From NCBI RefSeq assembly GCF_008642295.1, contig NZ_CP029190.1, positions 2,762,001 through 2,826,000 of the forward strand: a stretch of DNA of 64,000 nucleotides, in the 5' to 3' direction. The notes beneath the pieces were generated by a model, which had not been told where the DNA came from, did not search any database, and saw only the letters and a list, made by a program, of their open reading frames with translations. This document shows, piece after piece, positions 27,446 through 36,422 of the stretch (its first letter is position 1; every line of letters begins with the position of its first letter). Origin of the DNA: Streptomyces venezuelae (GTDB taxonomy: Bacteria > Actinomycetota > Actinomycetes > Streptomycetales > Streptomycetaceae). The position numbers and the translations under genes are program-made.

Positions 27446-27868
27446 TCAGTACTCGGCCACGACCTGCACTTCTTCCTCGGTGATGACCCCGTCCACGATG
27501 CGGTACGAGCGGAATTGGAACTCGCCCAGGCCGTCCGTGTCCGCCGTCGAGACGAGTACGTAGTGCGCGCCGGGCTCGTTCGCGTACGTGACATCGGTGC
27601 GCGAGGGGTACGCCTCGGTCGCGGTGTGCGAGTGGTAGACGATGACGGGCTCCTCGTCCCGGTCGTCCATCTCGCGGTAGAGCTTGAGCAGGTCCTTGGA
27701 GTCGAATTCGTAGAACGTGGGCGACCGGGCGGCGTTGAGCATCGGGATGAACCGCTCGGGACGGCCGGTGCCCACCGGGCCGGCCACGACGCCGCACGCC
27801 TCGTCCGGGTGGTCCTTGCGGGCGTGCTCGACGATCTGGTCGTACAGGGCCTGGGTGAGGGTCAGCAT
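27446..27868 (-). CDS. mec: Mec-type JAMM metallopeptidase
   Basis: 140 residues from ATG 27868. The JAMM motif is intact: an early glutamate in DEACGVVAGP, then HSHTATEAYPSRTD (H-x-H-x10-D). In mycobacteria the homologue releases cysteine from the CysO adduct; in related systems it also trims the C-terminus of sulfur carriers. Here both jobs are possible because CysO ends GGSK. First gene of the sulfur-transfer group, 100 bp before the leader peptide. Confidence 0.92.
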   Translation of the reverse strand: MLTLTQALYDQIVEHARKDHPDEACGVVAGPVGTGRPERFIPMLNAARSPTFYEFDSKDLLKLYREMDDRDEEPVIVYHSHTATEAYPSRTDVTYANEPGAHYVLVSTADTDGLGEFQFRSYRIVDGVITEEEVQVVAEY

Positions 27869-27888
27869 GAGCGACAGGATAAGCAGAC

Positions 27889-27925
27889 GGGCCCTCCCGT
27901 ACCGAGGAGTGGTACGGGAGGGCCC
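27889..27925 (-). terminator. Hairpin terminator between the permease and mec
   Basis: Perfect 15-bp arms GGGCCCTCCCGTACC / GGTACGGGAGGGCCC with a 7-base loop, 38 bp past the permease stop and 21 bp before the mec start. Confidence 0.85.
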
Positions 27926-27962
27926 GGATGCTGGACAGGAGCGTGGCGCAGCCTGCGTGGGG

Positions 27963-29432
27963 TTACGCCTTCCGGCCGGCCTTCGCGGTCTTGGCCGCGG
28001 TCCCGGCGACCTCGGCCGTGCGGTCCTTGCGGAGCCACAGGAAGAAGTAGCCGAGGGCGAGCAGCAGGCCCCAGAGCGGTGCGCAGTACAGCGAGACCCG
28101 GGCGTCCTTGTCGGCGCCCATCATCACGATCACCATGCCGATGAAGAACAGGGCGAACCAGCTGGTCCACGGGGCGCCGGGGGCGCGGAACGTGGACGTG
28201 GGGAGCTCGCCGCGGTCGGCCTTGGCGCGGTAGCGCAGCTGGCAGACCAGGATCATGATCCAGGCCCACATGCCGGAGATGGTGGCGAAGGAGACCACGT
28301 AGTCGAAGGCCTTGCCGGGCGCCACGTAGTTGATCCAGACGCCCACCAGCATCAGCGAGGCCGAGAAGGTGGTGCCGAGCAGCGGGGTGCCGTTCTTGGT
28401 GAGCCGCGTGAAGAACTTCGGGCCCTGGCCGTTCATCGCGAGGTCGCGCAGCATCCGGCCGGTGGAGTACATGCCCGAGTTGCACGAGGACAGGGCGGCG
28501 GTGAGCACCACGAAGTTGACGATGGCGGCGCCGACGCCGAGGCCCATCCGCTCGAAGGCGGCGACGAAGGGCGAGACGCCCGGCTGGAAGTGCGTCCACG
28601 GCACGACCGAAAGGATCATGATCAGCGCGCCGACGTAGAAGACGGCGATCCGCCACGGCACGGTGTTGATGGCCTTGGGGAGGGTCTTCTCGGGGTCCTT
28701 GGACTCGCCGGCGGTGACGCCGACCAGCTCGACCGCGAGGAAGGCGAACATCACGATCTGCAGGGTCATCAGCGTGCCGCCGATGCCCTTGGGGAAGAAG
28801 CCGCCGTCGTTCCACAGGTTGGAGACGGTCGCGGTGTCCGCGGCGTCGGAGAAGCCGATGGTGAGGATGCCGGCGCAGATCAGGATCATGCCGACGATGG
28901 CGGTGACCTTGACCATGGAGAACCAGAACTCGAGCTCACCGAAGAGCTTCACGGAGATCAGGTTCGCGCCGTAGAGGATCACCGTGAAGATCAGCGCGTA
29001 GGCCCATTGCGGGAAGCTTTCGTGGGTCCAGTACGACATGTACTGCGCTGCCGCGGTGACCTCGGTGATGCCCGTGACCACCCAGAACAGCCAGTACGTC
29101 CAGCCGGTGACGAAGCCCGCGAAGGGGCCGATGAACTCACGGGCGTAGTCCGAGAAGGACCCCGCGACCGGGCGGTACATGAGCAGCTCGCCCAGGGCCC
29201 GCATGATGAAGAAGATGACCAGGCCCGCGATGGCGTAGGCCAGGATCAGGCTCGGGCCGGCCTTCGAGATGGCCTTGCCCGCGCCCAGGAAGAGCCCGGT
29301 GCCGATGGCTCCGCCGATCGCGATCATCTGGATCTGGCGGGCGCCGAGTGTGCGGTGGTAGCCGTCGCCGGCTGCGGCTGCCGTGTCGTCGCCGGACGGC
29401 CGTTCGTTCTTCTCGACCTGCACAGAGGTCAT
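27963..29432 (-). CDS. APC/AAT-family amino-acid permease
   Basis: 489 residues from ATG 29432. The entry motif RQIQMIAIGGAIGTGLFLGAGKAI and GELLMYRPVAGSFSDYAREFIGPFAGFVTGWTYW are the AAT-family signature; about twelve hydrophobic spans follow. Related to asparagine/GABA-type permeases (AnsP/GabP); the substrate is not certain. A proton-coupled importer in the membrane. The upstream 311 bp hold a candidate operator. Confidence 0.88.
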   Translation of the reverse strand: MTSVQVEKNERPSGDDTAAAAGDGYHRTLGARQIQMIAIGGAIGTGLFLGAGKAISKAGPSLILAYAIAGLVIFFIMRALGELLMYRPVAGSFSDYAREFIGPFAGFVTGWTYWLFWVVTGITEVTAAAQYMSYWTHESFPQWAYALIFTVILYGANLISVKLFGELEFWFSMVKVTAIVGMILICAGILTIGFSDAADTATVSNLWNDGGFFPKGIGGTLMTLQIVMFAFLAVELVGVTAGESKDPEKTLPKAINTVPWRIAVFYVGALIMILSVVPWTHFQPGVSPFVAAFERMGLGVGAAIVNFVVLTAALSSCNSGMYSTGRMLRDLAMNGQGPKFFTRLTKNGTPLLGTTFSASLMLVGVWINYVAPGKAFDYVVSFATISGMWAWIMILVCQLRYRAKADRGELPTSTFRAPGAPWTSWFALFFIGMVIVMMGADKDARVSLYCAPLWGLLLALGYFFLWLRKDRTAEVAGTAAKTAKAGRKA

Positions 29433-29743
29433 GTTTGGTGCGCCTTTCTCCACGCCGGTCCGCGCCTTCGAATGGCTGCGGATCGGGTCCTCGATCCCCC
29501 CGGATACGGATTGGAGTTGCACGCCGGCGGTCAGCCGGTTCAAGCGGCGCCGAGAGGACAGGGGTGGCGTCCTGTCGGCGGTCGTGAAGATTTATCACGG
29601 CTTGAGAGTGATCGGAGGTACGAAATGTGACGTGGGGCACAGGGAAAGTGGATCAAGGACGCCGAAATACGACAGATCACCACAACGTGGTGATCTGATC
29701 GTTATCCGGATTTGAGCGTCCGCTGAGCGAACGGAACACCAAC
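29433..29743. other. 311-bp intergenic region before the permease
   Basis: No gene is supported. AT-rich pockets (GTGAAGATTTATCAC near 29584, and CGAAATACGACAG) and the inverted repeat at 29673-29697 are the only structures seen. It probably carries the permease promoter and the end of the clpS-DUF2017 transcript. Confidence 0.6.
29673..29697. promoter_or_regulatory. Inverted repeat: operator or terminator
   Basis: CAGATCACCAC / GTGGTGATCTG, perfect 11-bp arms with AAC between, 47-71 bp past the DUF2017 stop. No T-run follows on the minus strand. It could end the clpS-DUF2017 transcript or be the operator of the permease. Confidence 0.45.
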
Positions 29744-30352
29744 TCAGAGTGTCTCGATGAGGGTCTCCTGAAGGCCGCCCAGCCACAGGTAGGCCATCAC
29801 CATCGGCTTGCGCGGGTCCTCGTCCGGCAGCCGCATCAGCTCCGCACTCTCCTCGTCCTCGGTGATCTCCAGCCGGGCCGCGATGGTCAGGCGCAGGTCG
29901 TTCAGCGCCCCGAGCCAGCGCAGCGGCAGCTCCCCGGTGAGCTCCAGCACGGCCCCGCCGTCCCCGGCGGGGCTGAGTCCGTTCAGGCTGTGCACCACGG
30001 CCAGCGCGTCCTCGCGCTTGCGGGTGCGTAGGTCGTTCTCGGTGAACCGGCGGAACTCCGCCGACCGGGCCTTCAGCTCGGCCGGGTCCACGCCCTCGTC
30101 CCCGGCGGTCGGGCCGCCGTACGCATCCGGGAACAGCCGGGCCAGCGCCGGGTCGGACGGGGGCTCGGTCGGCCCCTCCTCCACCGAGGCGAACAGCGCG
30201 GCCAGCGGGTCGGCATCGGCGGCCGGCTCGGGCTCGCCGGGTCCGATCAGCTCCAGCAGCTGGACGGCGAGGGAGCGCAGGATCGAGATCTCGATCTCGT
30301 CCAGCGCGACGGCGGCGCCGCCGCCCTTGAGCGGCGCGAAGGTGCCGCCCAT
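29744..30352 (-). CDS. DUF2017 family protein
   Basis: 202 residues from ATG 30352. LDEIEISILRSLAVQLLELIG, LARLFPDAY, FRRFTENDLRTRKREDALAVV and RWLGALNDLRLTIAARLEITED are the family blocks. The gene overlaps the ClpS stop by one base. DUF2017 is found next to clpS in actinobacteria and its role in N-degron proteolysis is unproven. Hydrophilic and cytoplasmic. Confidence 0.88.
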   Translation of the reverse strand: MGGTFAPLKGGGAAVALDEIEISILRSLAVQLLELIGPGEPEPAADADPLAALFASVEEGPTEPPSDPALARLFPDAYGGPTAGDEGVDPAELKARSAEFRRFTENDLRTRKREDALAVVHSLNGLSPAGDGGAVLELTGELPLRWLGALNDLRLTIAARLEITEDEESAELMRLPDEDPRKPMVMAYLWLGGLQETLIETL

Positions 30353-30666
30353 CAGTTGCGGTCCTGGGAGAGGGTCGCCCACAGGCCGTAGCCGTGCATG
30401 GCCTGCACGTCGCGCTCCATTTCCTCGCGGGTGCCGCTGGACACGACCGCCCGCCCCTTGTGGTGGACGTCGAGCATCAGTTTGTGCGCGATGTCCTTGG
30501 AATACCCGAAGTACGCCTGGAACACGTACGTCACGTAGCTCATGAGGTTGACCGGGTCGTTGTGCACCAGGGTCACCCAGGGGACATCCGGTTCGGGAAC
30601 CGCGGCGGTCTCTTCAGCCGATTCGGTGCGTTCGATCTCAATGGGAGCAACACTCACTTGTCCCAT
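30352..30666 (-). CDS. clpS: ClpS adaptor protein
   Basis: 104 residues from ATG 30666 (GTG 30657 is an alternative start). [27 protein letters not shown] and [26 protein letters not shown] carry the ClpS core, including the ND and H pair used to bind N-terminal destabilising residues. It delivers N-degron substrates to ClpC/ClpA-type unfoldases. First gene of a two-gene operon with DUF2017, divergent from pncB by 114 bp. Confidence 0.93.
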   Translation of the reverse strand: MGQVSVAPIEIERTESAEETAAVPEPDVPWVTLVHNDPVNLMSYVTYVFQAYFGYSKDIAHKLMLDVHHKGRAVVSSGTREEMERDVQAMHGYGLWATLSQDRN

Positions 30667-30743
30667 GCTGCCACCGTGACCGGCCCGTCGCACAAACGGG
30701 GCCCCGGCGCGCGCCGTCGGCCGGCCGCCGGACCCCCCAGTTC

Positions 30744-30758
30744 TCGTCAGTTTGACGA
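30744..30758. promoter_or_regulatory. Short palindrome just upstream of pncB
   Basis: TCGTCA-GTT-TGACGA, perfect 6-bp arms, ending 23 bp before the pncB ATG. Its place suits an NAD-responsive repressor of salvage genes; the regulator is unknown. Confidence 0.3.
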
Positions 30759-30780
30759 AATGCGTGCTAGCATCCATGCC

Positions 30781-32109
30781 ATGAACCCTGCGGACCTGGG
30801 CCTGCCGGTGGACGTACCGTCGACAGCGCTCTTCACGGACCATTACGAGCTGACGATGCTGCAGGCCGCCCTGGCGAACGGCACCGCCGACCGCCGCTCG
30901 GTCTTCGAGGTGTTCACCCGCCGACTGCCCGAAGGACGGCGCTACGGCGTCGTGGGCGGCACCGGGCGGGTGCTGGACGCGGTGGAGAACTTCCGCTTCG
31001 ACTCCGCGGTGCTGGAGTTCCTCCGGGACCGGGCCGTGGTCGACATGCGCACCCTGGACTGGCTCTCCTCGTACCGCTTCTCGGGCGACATCTGGGGCTA
31101 CCCGGAGGGCGAGGTCTACTTCCCGGGCTCGCCGGTCCTGCGGGTGGAGGGCAGCTTCGCGGAGTGCGTGCTGCTGGAGACCGTGATCCTGTCGATCCTC
31201 AACCACGACTCGGCGATCGCCGCGGCGGCCTCCCGGATGGCCTCCGCGGCCGGCGACCGGCCGCTGATCGAGATGGGTGCCCGGCGCACCCACGAGCTGG
31301 CGGCGGTCGCCGCCTCGCGCGCGGCGTACGTGGGCGGCTTCACCTCCACCTCGGACCTGGCGGCCGGCTTCCGGTACGGCATCCCGACGGTCGGCACCTC
31401 GGCGCACGCATTCACCCTGCTGCACGACAGCGAGCGGGACGCATTCACCGCCCAGGTGGCCTCGCTGGGCGGCGGAACCACTCTTCTGGTGGACACCTAC
31501 GACGTCGCCGAGGCGGTCCGTACGGCGGTGGAGGTGGCCGGCACCGGGCTGGGCGCGGTCCGGATCGACTCCGGCGACCTGCTGCTGGTCGCGCACCGGG
31601 TGCGGCAGCAGCTGGACGAGCTGGGCGCGACCGGCACGAAGATCGTGGTCACCTCCGACCTGGACGAGTACGCCATCGCCTCGCTGGCGGCGGCGCCGGT
31701 GGACGCGTACGGGGTGGGCACCCAGCTGGTGACCGGCAGCGGGCACCCGACCTGCTCGATGGTCTACAAGCTGGTGGCCCGGGCGACCTCGGCGGACCCG
31801 AAGGCGCCGCTGCAGCCGGTGGCGAAGAAGTCCACCGGCGGGAAGACCTCGGTGGGCGGCCGGAAGTGGGCGGCGCGGCGCCGGGACGCGGACGGCGTGG
31901 CCGAGGCGGAGGTGATCGGCACCGGGCCGGTGCCGGCGGCGCTGGCGGGCGGACAGCTGCTGGTGCAGCTGGTGAAGGGCGGCGAGGTCGTGGCCCGGGA
32001 GCCGCTGGAGGCGGCCCGGGAACGGCACCGGGAGGCCCGGGCGGGGCTTCCGCTGTCGGCCACGCAGTTGTCGCGGGGCGAGGCGGTCATCCCGACGGAG
32101 TACGTGTAG
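30781..32109 (+). CDS. pncB: Nicotinate phosphoribosyltransferase
   Basis: 442 residues from ATG 30781; an in-frame ATG at 30760 is less likely. [61 protein letters not shown], the phosphoribosyl region [10 protein letters not shown]...IDSGDLLL, and [13 protein letters not shown] match NAPRTase. It converts nicotinate and PRPP to nicotinate mononucleotide for NAD. The nicotinamidase gene follows on the same strand, giving a two-step salvage unit. The palindrome at 30744-30758 may regulate it. Confidence 0.94.
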   Translation: MNPADLGLPVDVPSTALFTDHYELTMLQAALANGTADRRSVFEVFTRRLPEGRRYGVVGGTGRVLDAVENFRFDSAVLEFLRDRAVVDMRTLDWLSSYRFSGDIWGYPEGEVYFPGSPVLRVEGSFAECVLLETVILSILNHDSAIAAAASRMASAAGDRPLIEMGARRTHELAAVAASRAAYVGGFTSTSDLAAGFRYGIPTVGTSAHAFTLLHDSERDAFTAQVASLGGGTTLLVDTYDVAEAVRTAVEVAGTGLGAVRIDSGDLLLVAHRVRQQLDELGATGTKIVVTSDLDEYAIASLAAAPVDAYGVGTQLVTGSGHPTCSMVYKLVARATSADPKAPLQPVAKKSTGGKTSVGGRKWAARRRDADGVAEAEVIGTGPVPAALAGGQLLVQLVKGGEVVAREPLEAARERHREARAGLPLSATQLSRGEAVIPTEYV

Positions 32110-32248
32110 CCAGGGGTCGGGGCCGCAGGTTCGGGAAGGCGCGGGGCGGGGGAAGAGGGTCCCGCAGGGGGTGCCACCGTCGGGCCGTACAGCCAGTCAG
32201 CCACAGCGAGCCAGTCAGCCAGCCGCCATCGAGCCGAAGGACAGCGCC

Positions 32249-32863
32249 ATGCACCGCGCACTGATCGTCGTCGACGTACAAAACGACTTCTGCGAAGGCG
32301 GCAGCCTTGCGGTCCCCGGCGGCGCCGACGTCGCCGCCGCGATCACCGAGCTGATCGGCCAGGCCACCCCCGGCTACCGCCATGTCGTCGCCACCCGGGA
32401 CCACCACATCGACCCCGGATCGCACTTCGCCCGGCCCCCGGCCGAGCCCGACTACGAGACCTCCTGGCCGGTGCACTGCGTGGCCGGCACGGAGGGCGTC
32501 GGGTTCCATCCGAACTTCGCGCCCGCCGTCGCCTCCGGCGCCGTCGCCGCCGTCTTCGACAAGGGGGCGTACGACGCCGCCTACAGCGGCTTCGAGGGCA
32601 CCGACGAGAACGGCACCGGCCTCACCCAGTGGCTGCGCGACCGCGAGGTCACCGAGGTGGACGTGGTCGGGATCGCCACCGACCACTGTGTGAAGGCCAC
32701 CGCCCTCGACGCCGCCCGCGCCGGCTTCCGCACCCATGTGCTGCTGGACCTGACCGCGGGCGTGGCCCCGCACACCACCCGGCGGGCGCTGGAGCAGCTC
32801 CGGACGGCCGGTGTGGAGCTGACCGGCGTCCCGGTGGTGGCGGGCGGCCAGGACCCCGCCTAG
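32249..32863 (+). CDS. pncA: Nicotinamidase (isochorismatase fold)
   Basis: 204 residues from ATG 32249 (AAGGA upstream). ALIVVDVQNDFCEGGSLAVPGG gives the catalytic Asp, VVATRDHHIDPGSHF the metal-site residues, KGAYDAAYSGFEG the catalytic Lys and DVVGIATDHCVKATALDA the catalytic Cys (about residue 150). It deamidates nicotinamide to nicotinate, the substrate of PncB encoded upstream. A short direct repeat (AGCCAGTCAGCC) lies between the two genes. Confidence 0.94.
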   Translation: MHRALIVVDVQNDFCEGGSLAVPGGADVAAAITELIGQATPGYRHVVATRDHHIDPGSHFARPPAEPDYETSWPVHCVAGTEGVGFHPNFAPAVASGAVAAVFDKGAYDAAYSGFEGTDENGTGLTQWLRDREVTEVDVVGIATDHCVKATALDAARAGFRTHVLLDLTAGVAPHTTRRALEQLRTAGVELTGVPVVAGGQDPA

Positions 32864-32882
32864 CGGCCGACGGGGGCCTCGG

Positions 32883-33215
32883 TCAGGCACCCCGCAGCAG
32901 GGCCCTTATCGGGTGCCACAGCTCCTCCGCGTCGTCCGGCGCCGTCCGCCAGAGCAGCCCGTCCGGATGGTGGAGCACCGCCGTGACCTCGTCCGGGGTC
33001 GGCGGCTGGGTGTTCCCCCGCAGGTAGACGGCGCGCATGCCGAGGTTCCGCAGCCTGGTCAGGGCGCGGGCCCGGTTCACGGCGTGGACCAGTACGCGGA
33101 CCGAGCCGGCCGGGCCGACGGCCGGCGCGCCGGCCGCGTCCGCCACCGGTCTGGGCAGGGTCAGGGCGACCACGACGCTCCCGTTCGGGAGCTTGACGAA
33201 ACCTCCGCCAGGCAT
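32883..33215 (-). CDS. Small hypothetical protein
   Basis: 110 residues from ATG 33215 with GGGGGAGA eight bases upstream. Alternating strand/helix pattern: GSVVVALTLPRPVA, GSVRVLVHAVNRARALTRLRNLGMRAVYLRGNTQPPTPDEV, then ELWHPIRALL. I do not recognise the family. Convergent with pncA. An inverted repeat at 33251-33269 sits in its promoter region. Confidence 0.7.
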   Translation of the reverse strand: MPGGGFVKLPNGSVVVALTLPRPVADAAGAPAVGPAGSVRVLVHAVNRARALTRLRNLGMRAVYLRGNTQPPTPDEVTAVLHHPDGLLWRTAPDDAEELWHPIRALLRGA

Positions 33216-33250
33216 GTGCTGTATCTCCCCCGTGAGACAAGATCGGAGCG

Positions 33251-33269
33251 GAGTGTCAATAAGACACTC
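33251..33269. promoter_or_regulatory. Inverted repeat upstream of the 110-residue gene
   Basis: GAGTGTC-AATAA-GACACTC, 7-bp arms, 36-54 bp before the ATG at 33215. A possible operator. Confidence 0.3.
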
Positions 33270-33287
33270 GCACCGGCATCTAAACGC

Positions 33288-33323
33288 GATCGGCCGCCGC
33301 CCGCTAGAGGGCGACGGCCGATC
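33288..33323 (-). terminator. Hairpin terminator after the M6 protease gene
   Basis: GATCGGCCG-CCGCCC paired with GGGCG-CGGCCGATC around GCTAGA (15-bp stem, one mismatch), 25 bp past the protease stop. Confidence 0.75.
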
Positions 33324-33347
33324 ATGCTCTGACCTGCGGTTTTATAA

Positions 33348-35762
33348 TTACTTCGAGGAGGGGCCGACCTCGACCGTCATCTGGAGACCGTCGTACGGCT
33401 CCTTGACGATCTTGATCTTGGTGTTGGTGTCAGTGACCTTCACCGAACCGGTCGGGTTCTCGTCGTAGTAGTACTTGCCCTTGCGGTCGTCGAAGACCAG
33501 GTTCGCGGGCTTCGGCTTCAGGAACAGCGACTCGCCGTTCTTGTGCAGGGTGAACGCGTCCGTCGAGTAGGCGCTGAAGGTCGCGTCGTACGGCTGGATC
33601 TTGTTCCGCAGCAGGGTGCCGTCGGCCCACTTCATGGGCTTGGCGTTCGCGTCGATCGGCAGGATCAGGCCCTGGCCGGGGTGGACGCTGGTGTTGTTGT
33701 CCTTCTGCGAGGTGTCCCACTGCCAGATCAGCAGGCCGTCCTGGTACGGGTAGTGCTCGACCCAGTCGGGGCGGGTGTTCGCGAAGCCGAAGTTGTACGG
33801 GCCGACCTTGAGGGTCCGGTCGTACGAGACATAGCGACGGTTCTCCGCCAGGTAGTACTGCGCGTACTCCTTGGTGAAGCCCTGGCCGATCCGGGAGAAG
33901 CCCTTGCCGGTCCAGCCGTTGTCGCCGTTCTCCGCACCGTCGGTGAAGAGCGCGGCGCCGTCCGCCGTCAGGGTGATGGCGTCGGCCGCGAAGCCCTTGC
34001 CGCCCGCGCCGCCGTCCGTCTGGTAGCGGAACCGGAGGTCGACCTTCTTGCCCGCATAGGCGTCCAGCGGGAAGTTCAGGTCCTGCCAGCCGCCGGAGAC
34101 GTCGGTCAGCGACGGGGAACCCGCGGCATCGACCGGGATGGCCTTGCCGTTGGCGGTGCCGGCCAGCGCGGTCCAGGTGGCGCCGCCGTCGGTGGACACC
34201 TCGGTGTAGAGGTAGTCGTAGTCCTTCTCGATGTCCCACCAGCCCTTGAGGGACAGGGCGGCGGACGTCTTGCCGGACAGGTCGACCGACCGGGTGAGGG
34301 TGTTCTTCAGGTCGTCACCCATGTTGCTCCACCACTGGGCGGAACCCTCGGCCGGCGCGACGACCTCGGTGGTGACCTTCTTCTTCGGCAGCTCGACGAC
34401 CAGCGCCTGCTTGTCCTTGGTGTTGTACTCCGCCACACCCAGCTTGTGCGTGGACTTCGTCGCGGCCTTGGCCGTGTCGTAGTTCAGCCAGCCGAGCTGC
34501 AGCTTGTCCCAGGCGGTCATGTCGCCCGGCATGTCGCCTATGGAGTCCTTGCCCTCGCCGAGCCAGGAGCCCGCCGACATCAGGGACCAGAAGCCGACGC
34601 CGTTCTCGCCGCCGCCCGAGGTGTCGTACAGGTCGGGCAGGCCCAGGTCGTGGGCGTACTCGTGGGCGAAGACACCGAGGCCGCCGTTTTCGGGCTGCAT
34701 GGTGTAGTCGCCGACCCAGATGCCGGTGTTGCCGATCTGGGTGCCGCCGGCCTTGTTGTTCTCCGGGCCGGTCTTGCCCGCGTTGGTGCCGTAGGCGTAC
34801 CAGCGGTGCGCCCACAGCGCGTTCGCGCCCTCGACGCCGCCGCCGGCCGACTCGTCCTCGCCCGCGTGGACGATCTGGAAGTGGTCGATGTAGCCGTCGG
34901 GCTCGTTGAAGTTGCCGTCGCCGTCGAAGTCGTAGCGGTCCCAGAGGTCGTACTGGGCCAGCTTCTCCTTGATCTGGGCGTCGGTCTTGCCCGCCTTCTT
35001 CTGGCCCTCGGCCCAGGCGGTCACACCGTCGCGGACGGTGTCCCACACGTTGGCGCAGTTGCTGCTGCCGCAGTAGTTGGAGCCGTAACGGGCCTCGTTG
35101 TACGGGACCTTGACCCAGTCGGCGACCTCGCCCTCGACCGAGTAACGGCCCGAGGAGGTCTTCTCCATGTAGGTCTTCAGAGAGTGCTTGCCGGCGCCGG
35201 TACCGAAGTACAGCTCCTGGAAGTACTTCTGGTTGTAGTCCTTGCGCCAGACCGTGCTGTTGTCCTTGGCGCGGTCCGGCTGCGCGATCTTGTTGTGCAG
35301 CGGGCCGGGCGTGCCGCCGTACTTGACCACCGGCGGCTTGGGGCCGTCGGCGCCGTCCGGGTCGTGCATGGTCTGGTTGTCGACCTGGTCACCGAACTCG
35401 ACGAGAATGGTGAAGATCTTGTCGGTCTTCTCCCGGCCGAGCTCGACGTACTTCTTGTCGTCGAGCTTGACGACCTTGGAGGCACCGCGCTGCTCGGTGT
35501 CCTTCTTGCCGGACAGCACCTGCTCCAGGGCGGCCTTCTTGGCCTGCTCCTGCTGCTTGCTGAAGGGGCCTTCGAGGTCGTGCTCGACGTGCGCCTTCGA
35601 CGGAGCGGTCGGGTCCTGGCGGTCGGCAACGGGGGCGCCGGGGCCCTTGTCGTCGGCCTGGGCGCTGAAGGTGAAGGCGAGACCGGAAGCTGCGGTGGCG
35701 GCCATGGTCACGGCCACGGCGGTGGCGCGCAGCGCTCGTCTTCTTGCGGAATTGCTGGTCAC
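33348..35762 (-). CDS. Secreted M6-family metalloprotease (immune inhibitor A-like)
   Basis: 804 residues from GTG 35762 with GGAGGGG upstream. Signal peptide with a twin-Arg-like NSARRRALRATAVAV stretch, cleavage near AQA (residue 36); then a propeptide, the M6 catalytic domain with HEYAHDLGLPDLYD (HExxHxxGxxD) and a downstream LMSAGSW Met-turn, and C-terminal beta-sandwich domains (GWWDIEKDYDYLYTEVSTDGG, AADAITLTADG). Secreted Zn protease. No autotransporter. A likely Ca-binding DFDGDGNFNEPDG loop precedes the Zn motif. Single-gene unit. Confidence 0.93.
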   Translation of the reverse strand: MTSNSARRRALRATAVAVTMAATAASGLAFTFSAQADDKGPGAPVADRQDPTAPSKAHVEHDLEGPFSKQQEQAKKAALEQVLSGKKDTEQRGASKVVKLDDKKYVELGREKTDKIFTILVEFGDQVDNQTMHDPDGADGPKPPVVKYGGTPGPLHNKIAQPDRAKDNSTVWRKDYNQKYFQELYFGTGAGKHSLKTYMEKTSSGRYSVEGEVADWVKVPYNEARYGSNYCGSSNCANVWDTVRDGVTAWAEGQKKAGKTDAQIKEKLAQYDLWDRYDFDGDGNFNEPDGYIDHFQIVHAGEDESAGGGVEGANALWAHRWYAYGTNAGKTGPENNKAGGTQIGNTGIWVGDYTMQPENGGLGVFAHEYAHDLGLPDLYDTSGGGENGVGFWSLMSAGSWLGEGKDSIGDMPGDMTAWDKLQLGWLNYDTAKAATKSTHKLGVAEYNTKDKQALVVELPKKKVTTEVVAPAEGSAQWWSNMGDDLKNTLTRSVDLSGKTSAALSLKGWWDIEKDYDYLYTEVSTDGGATWTALAGTANGKAIPVDAAGSPSLTDVSGGWQDLNFPLDAYAGKKVDLRFRYQTDGGAGGKGFAADAITLTADGAALFTDGAENGDNGWTGKGFSRIGQGFTKEYAQYYLAENRRYVSYDRTLKVGPYNFGFANTRPDWVEHYPYQDGLLIWQWDTSQKDNNTSVHPGQGLILPIDANAKPMKWADGTLLRNKIQPYDATFSAYSTDAFTLHKNGESLFLKPKPANLVFDDRKGKYYYDENPTGSVKVTDTNTKIKIVKEPYDGLQMTVEVGPSSK

Positions 35763-36092
35763 TTGATGTCGTTCCCCTCCCGCGGCCGCTCATGGACGGT
35801 CGGAACTTCGCCAAAGGAATGGGGTGTTCCGCGCGGCGCGCGTCTCAAGTGACGCTATTTGACCGGAGACACTCGAGAAAAGACAGACCTTGACTTGGCC
35901 CGGCCAACTGCACTATGCGGTCAGTCAGTTCCGCTATTCGGACGTTCCGCCGACTATCAGGGACTTCCGGGGCGAACCGTGACTCCGTGCGCCCCCTGTG
36001 CCCCGGCACCGTGTGTCAGGTCACGCTTACCATCGGTACCGCCCGGGAATTCACGGTCGTAGAGTCACTCCGCCTTGAGGACGGATACCACC
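35763..36092. other. 330-bp divergent promoter region
   Basis: No gene supported. It must hold the promoters of the protease gene and of the plus-strand small membrane gene. TTGACT at 35890 with TATGCG 18 bp on (35914) is a possible plus-strand promoter. No clear operator seen. Confidence 0.5.
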
Positions 36093-36422
36093 ATGCCGCG
36101 TCCGACTGTCGCACAGCTCGCCTACGGGACCGCCGCCGTGGTCGTGTCGACGATCGCCATGCTGCTGCTCTCCCAGACCAGCGCCGGGCCGGGGATCGCC
36201 GTCATCACCACGGCCGCGCTCGCACTCGGTCTGCTGGTGGCCCTCACCGTACCGATGCCGAAGCGGCGCCGGCAGCGGGCCGAGGCGCCTCCGGCTGCGG
36301 CAGCACCTGCGACAGCACCCGAGGCGGCACCTGCGGCAGCCGCTCCTGCCGCACAAACGACTGCGACCGCCCGGGTGCCTGAGCCTCGGGCGGTCGCTGC
36401 CGAACATCCTGTGCACCACTAG
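36093..36422 (+). CDS. Small membrane protein with Ala/Pro-rich tail
   Basis: 109 residues from ATG 36093 behind AGGACGG. Two hydrophobic spans (VAQLAYGTAAVVVSTIAMLLL and GIAVITTAALALGLLVALTV) are followed by a basic PMPKRRRQR segment and a 60-residue Ala/Pro-rich tail, predicted cytoplasmic. Family unknown. Its TAG stop overlaps the stop of the convergent RDD gene. Confidence 0.65.
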   Translation: MPRPTVAQLAYGTAAVVVSTIAMLLLSQTSAGPGIAVITTAALALGLLVALTVPMPKRRRQRAEAPPAAAAPATAPEAAPAAAAPAAQTTATARVPEPRAVAAEHPVHH

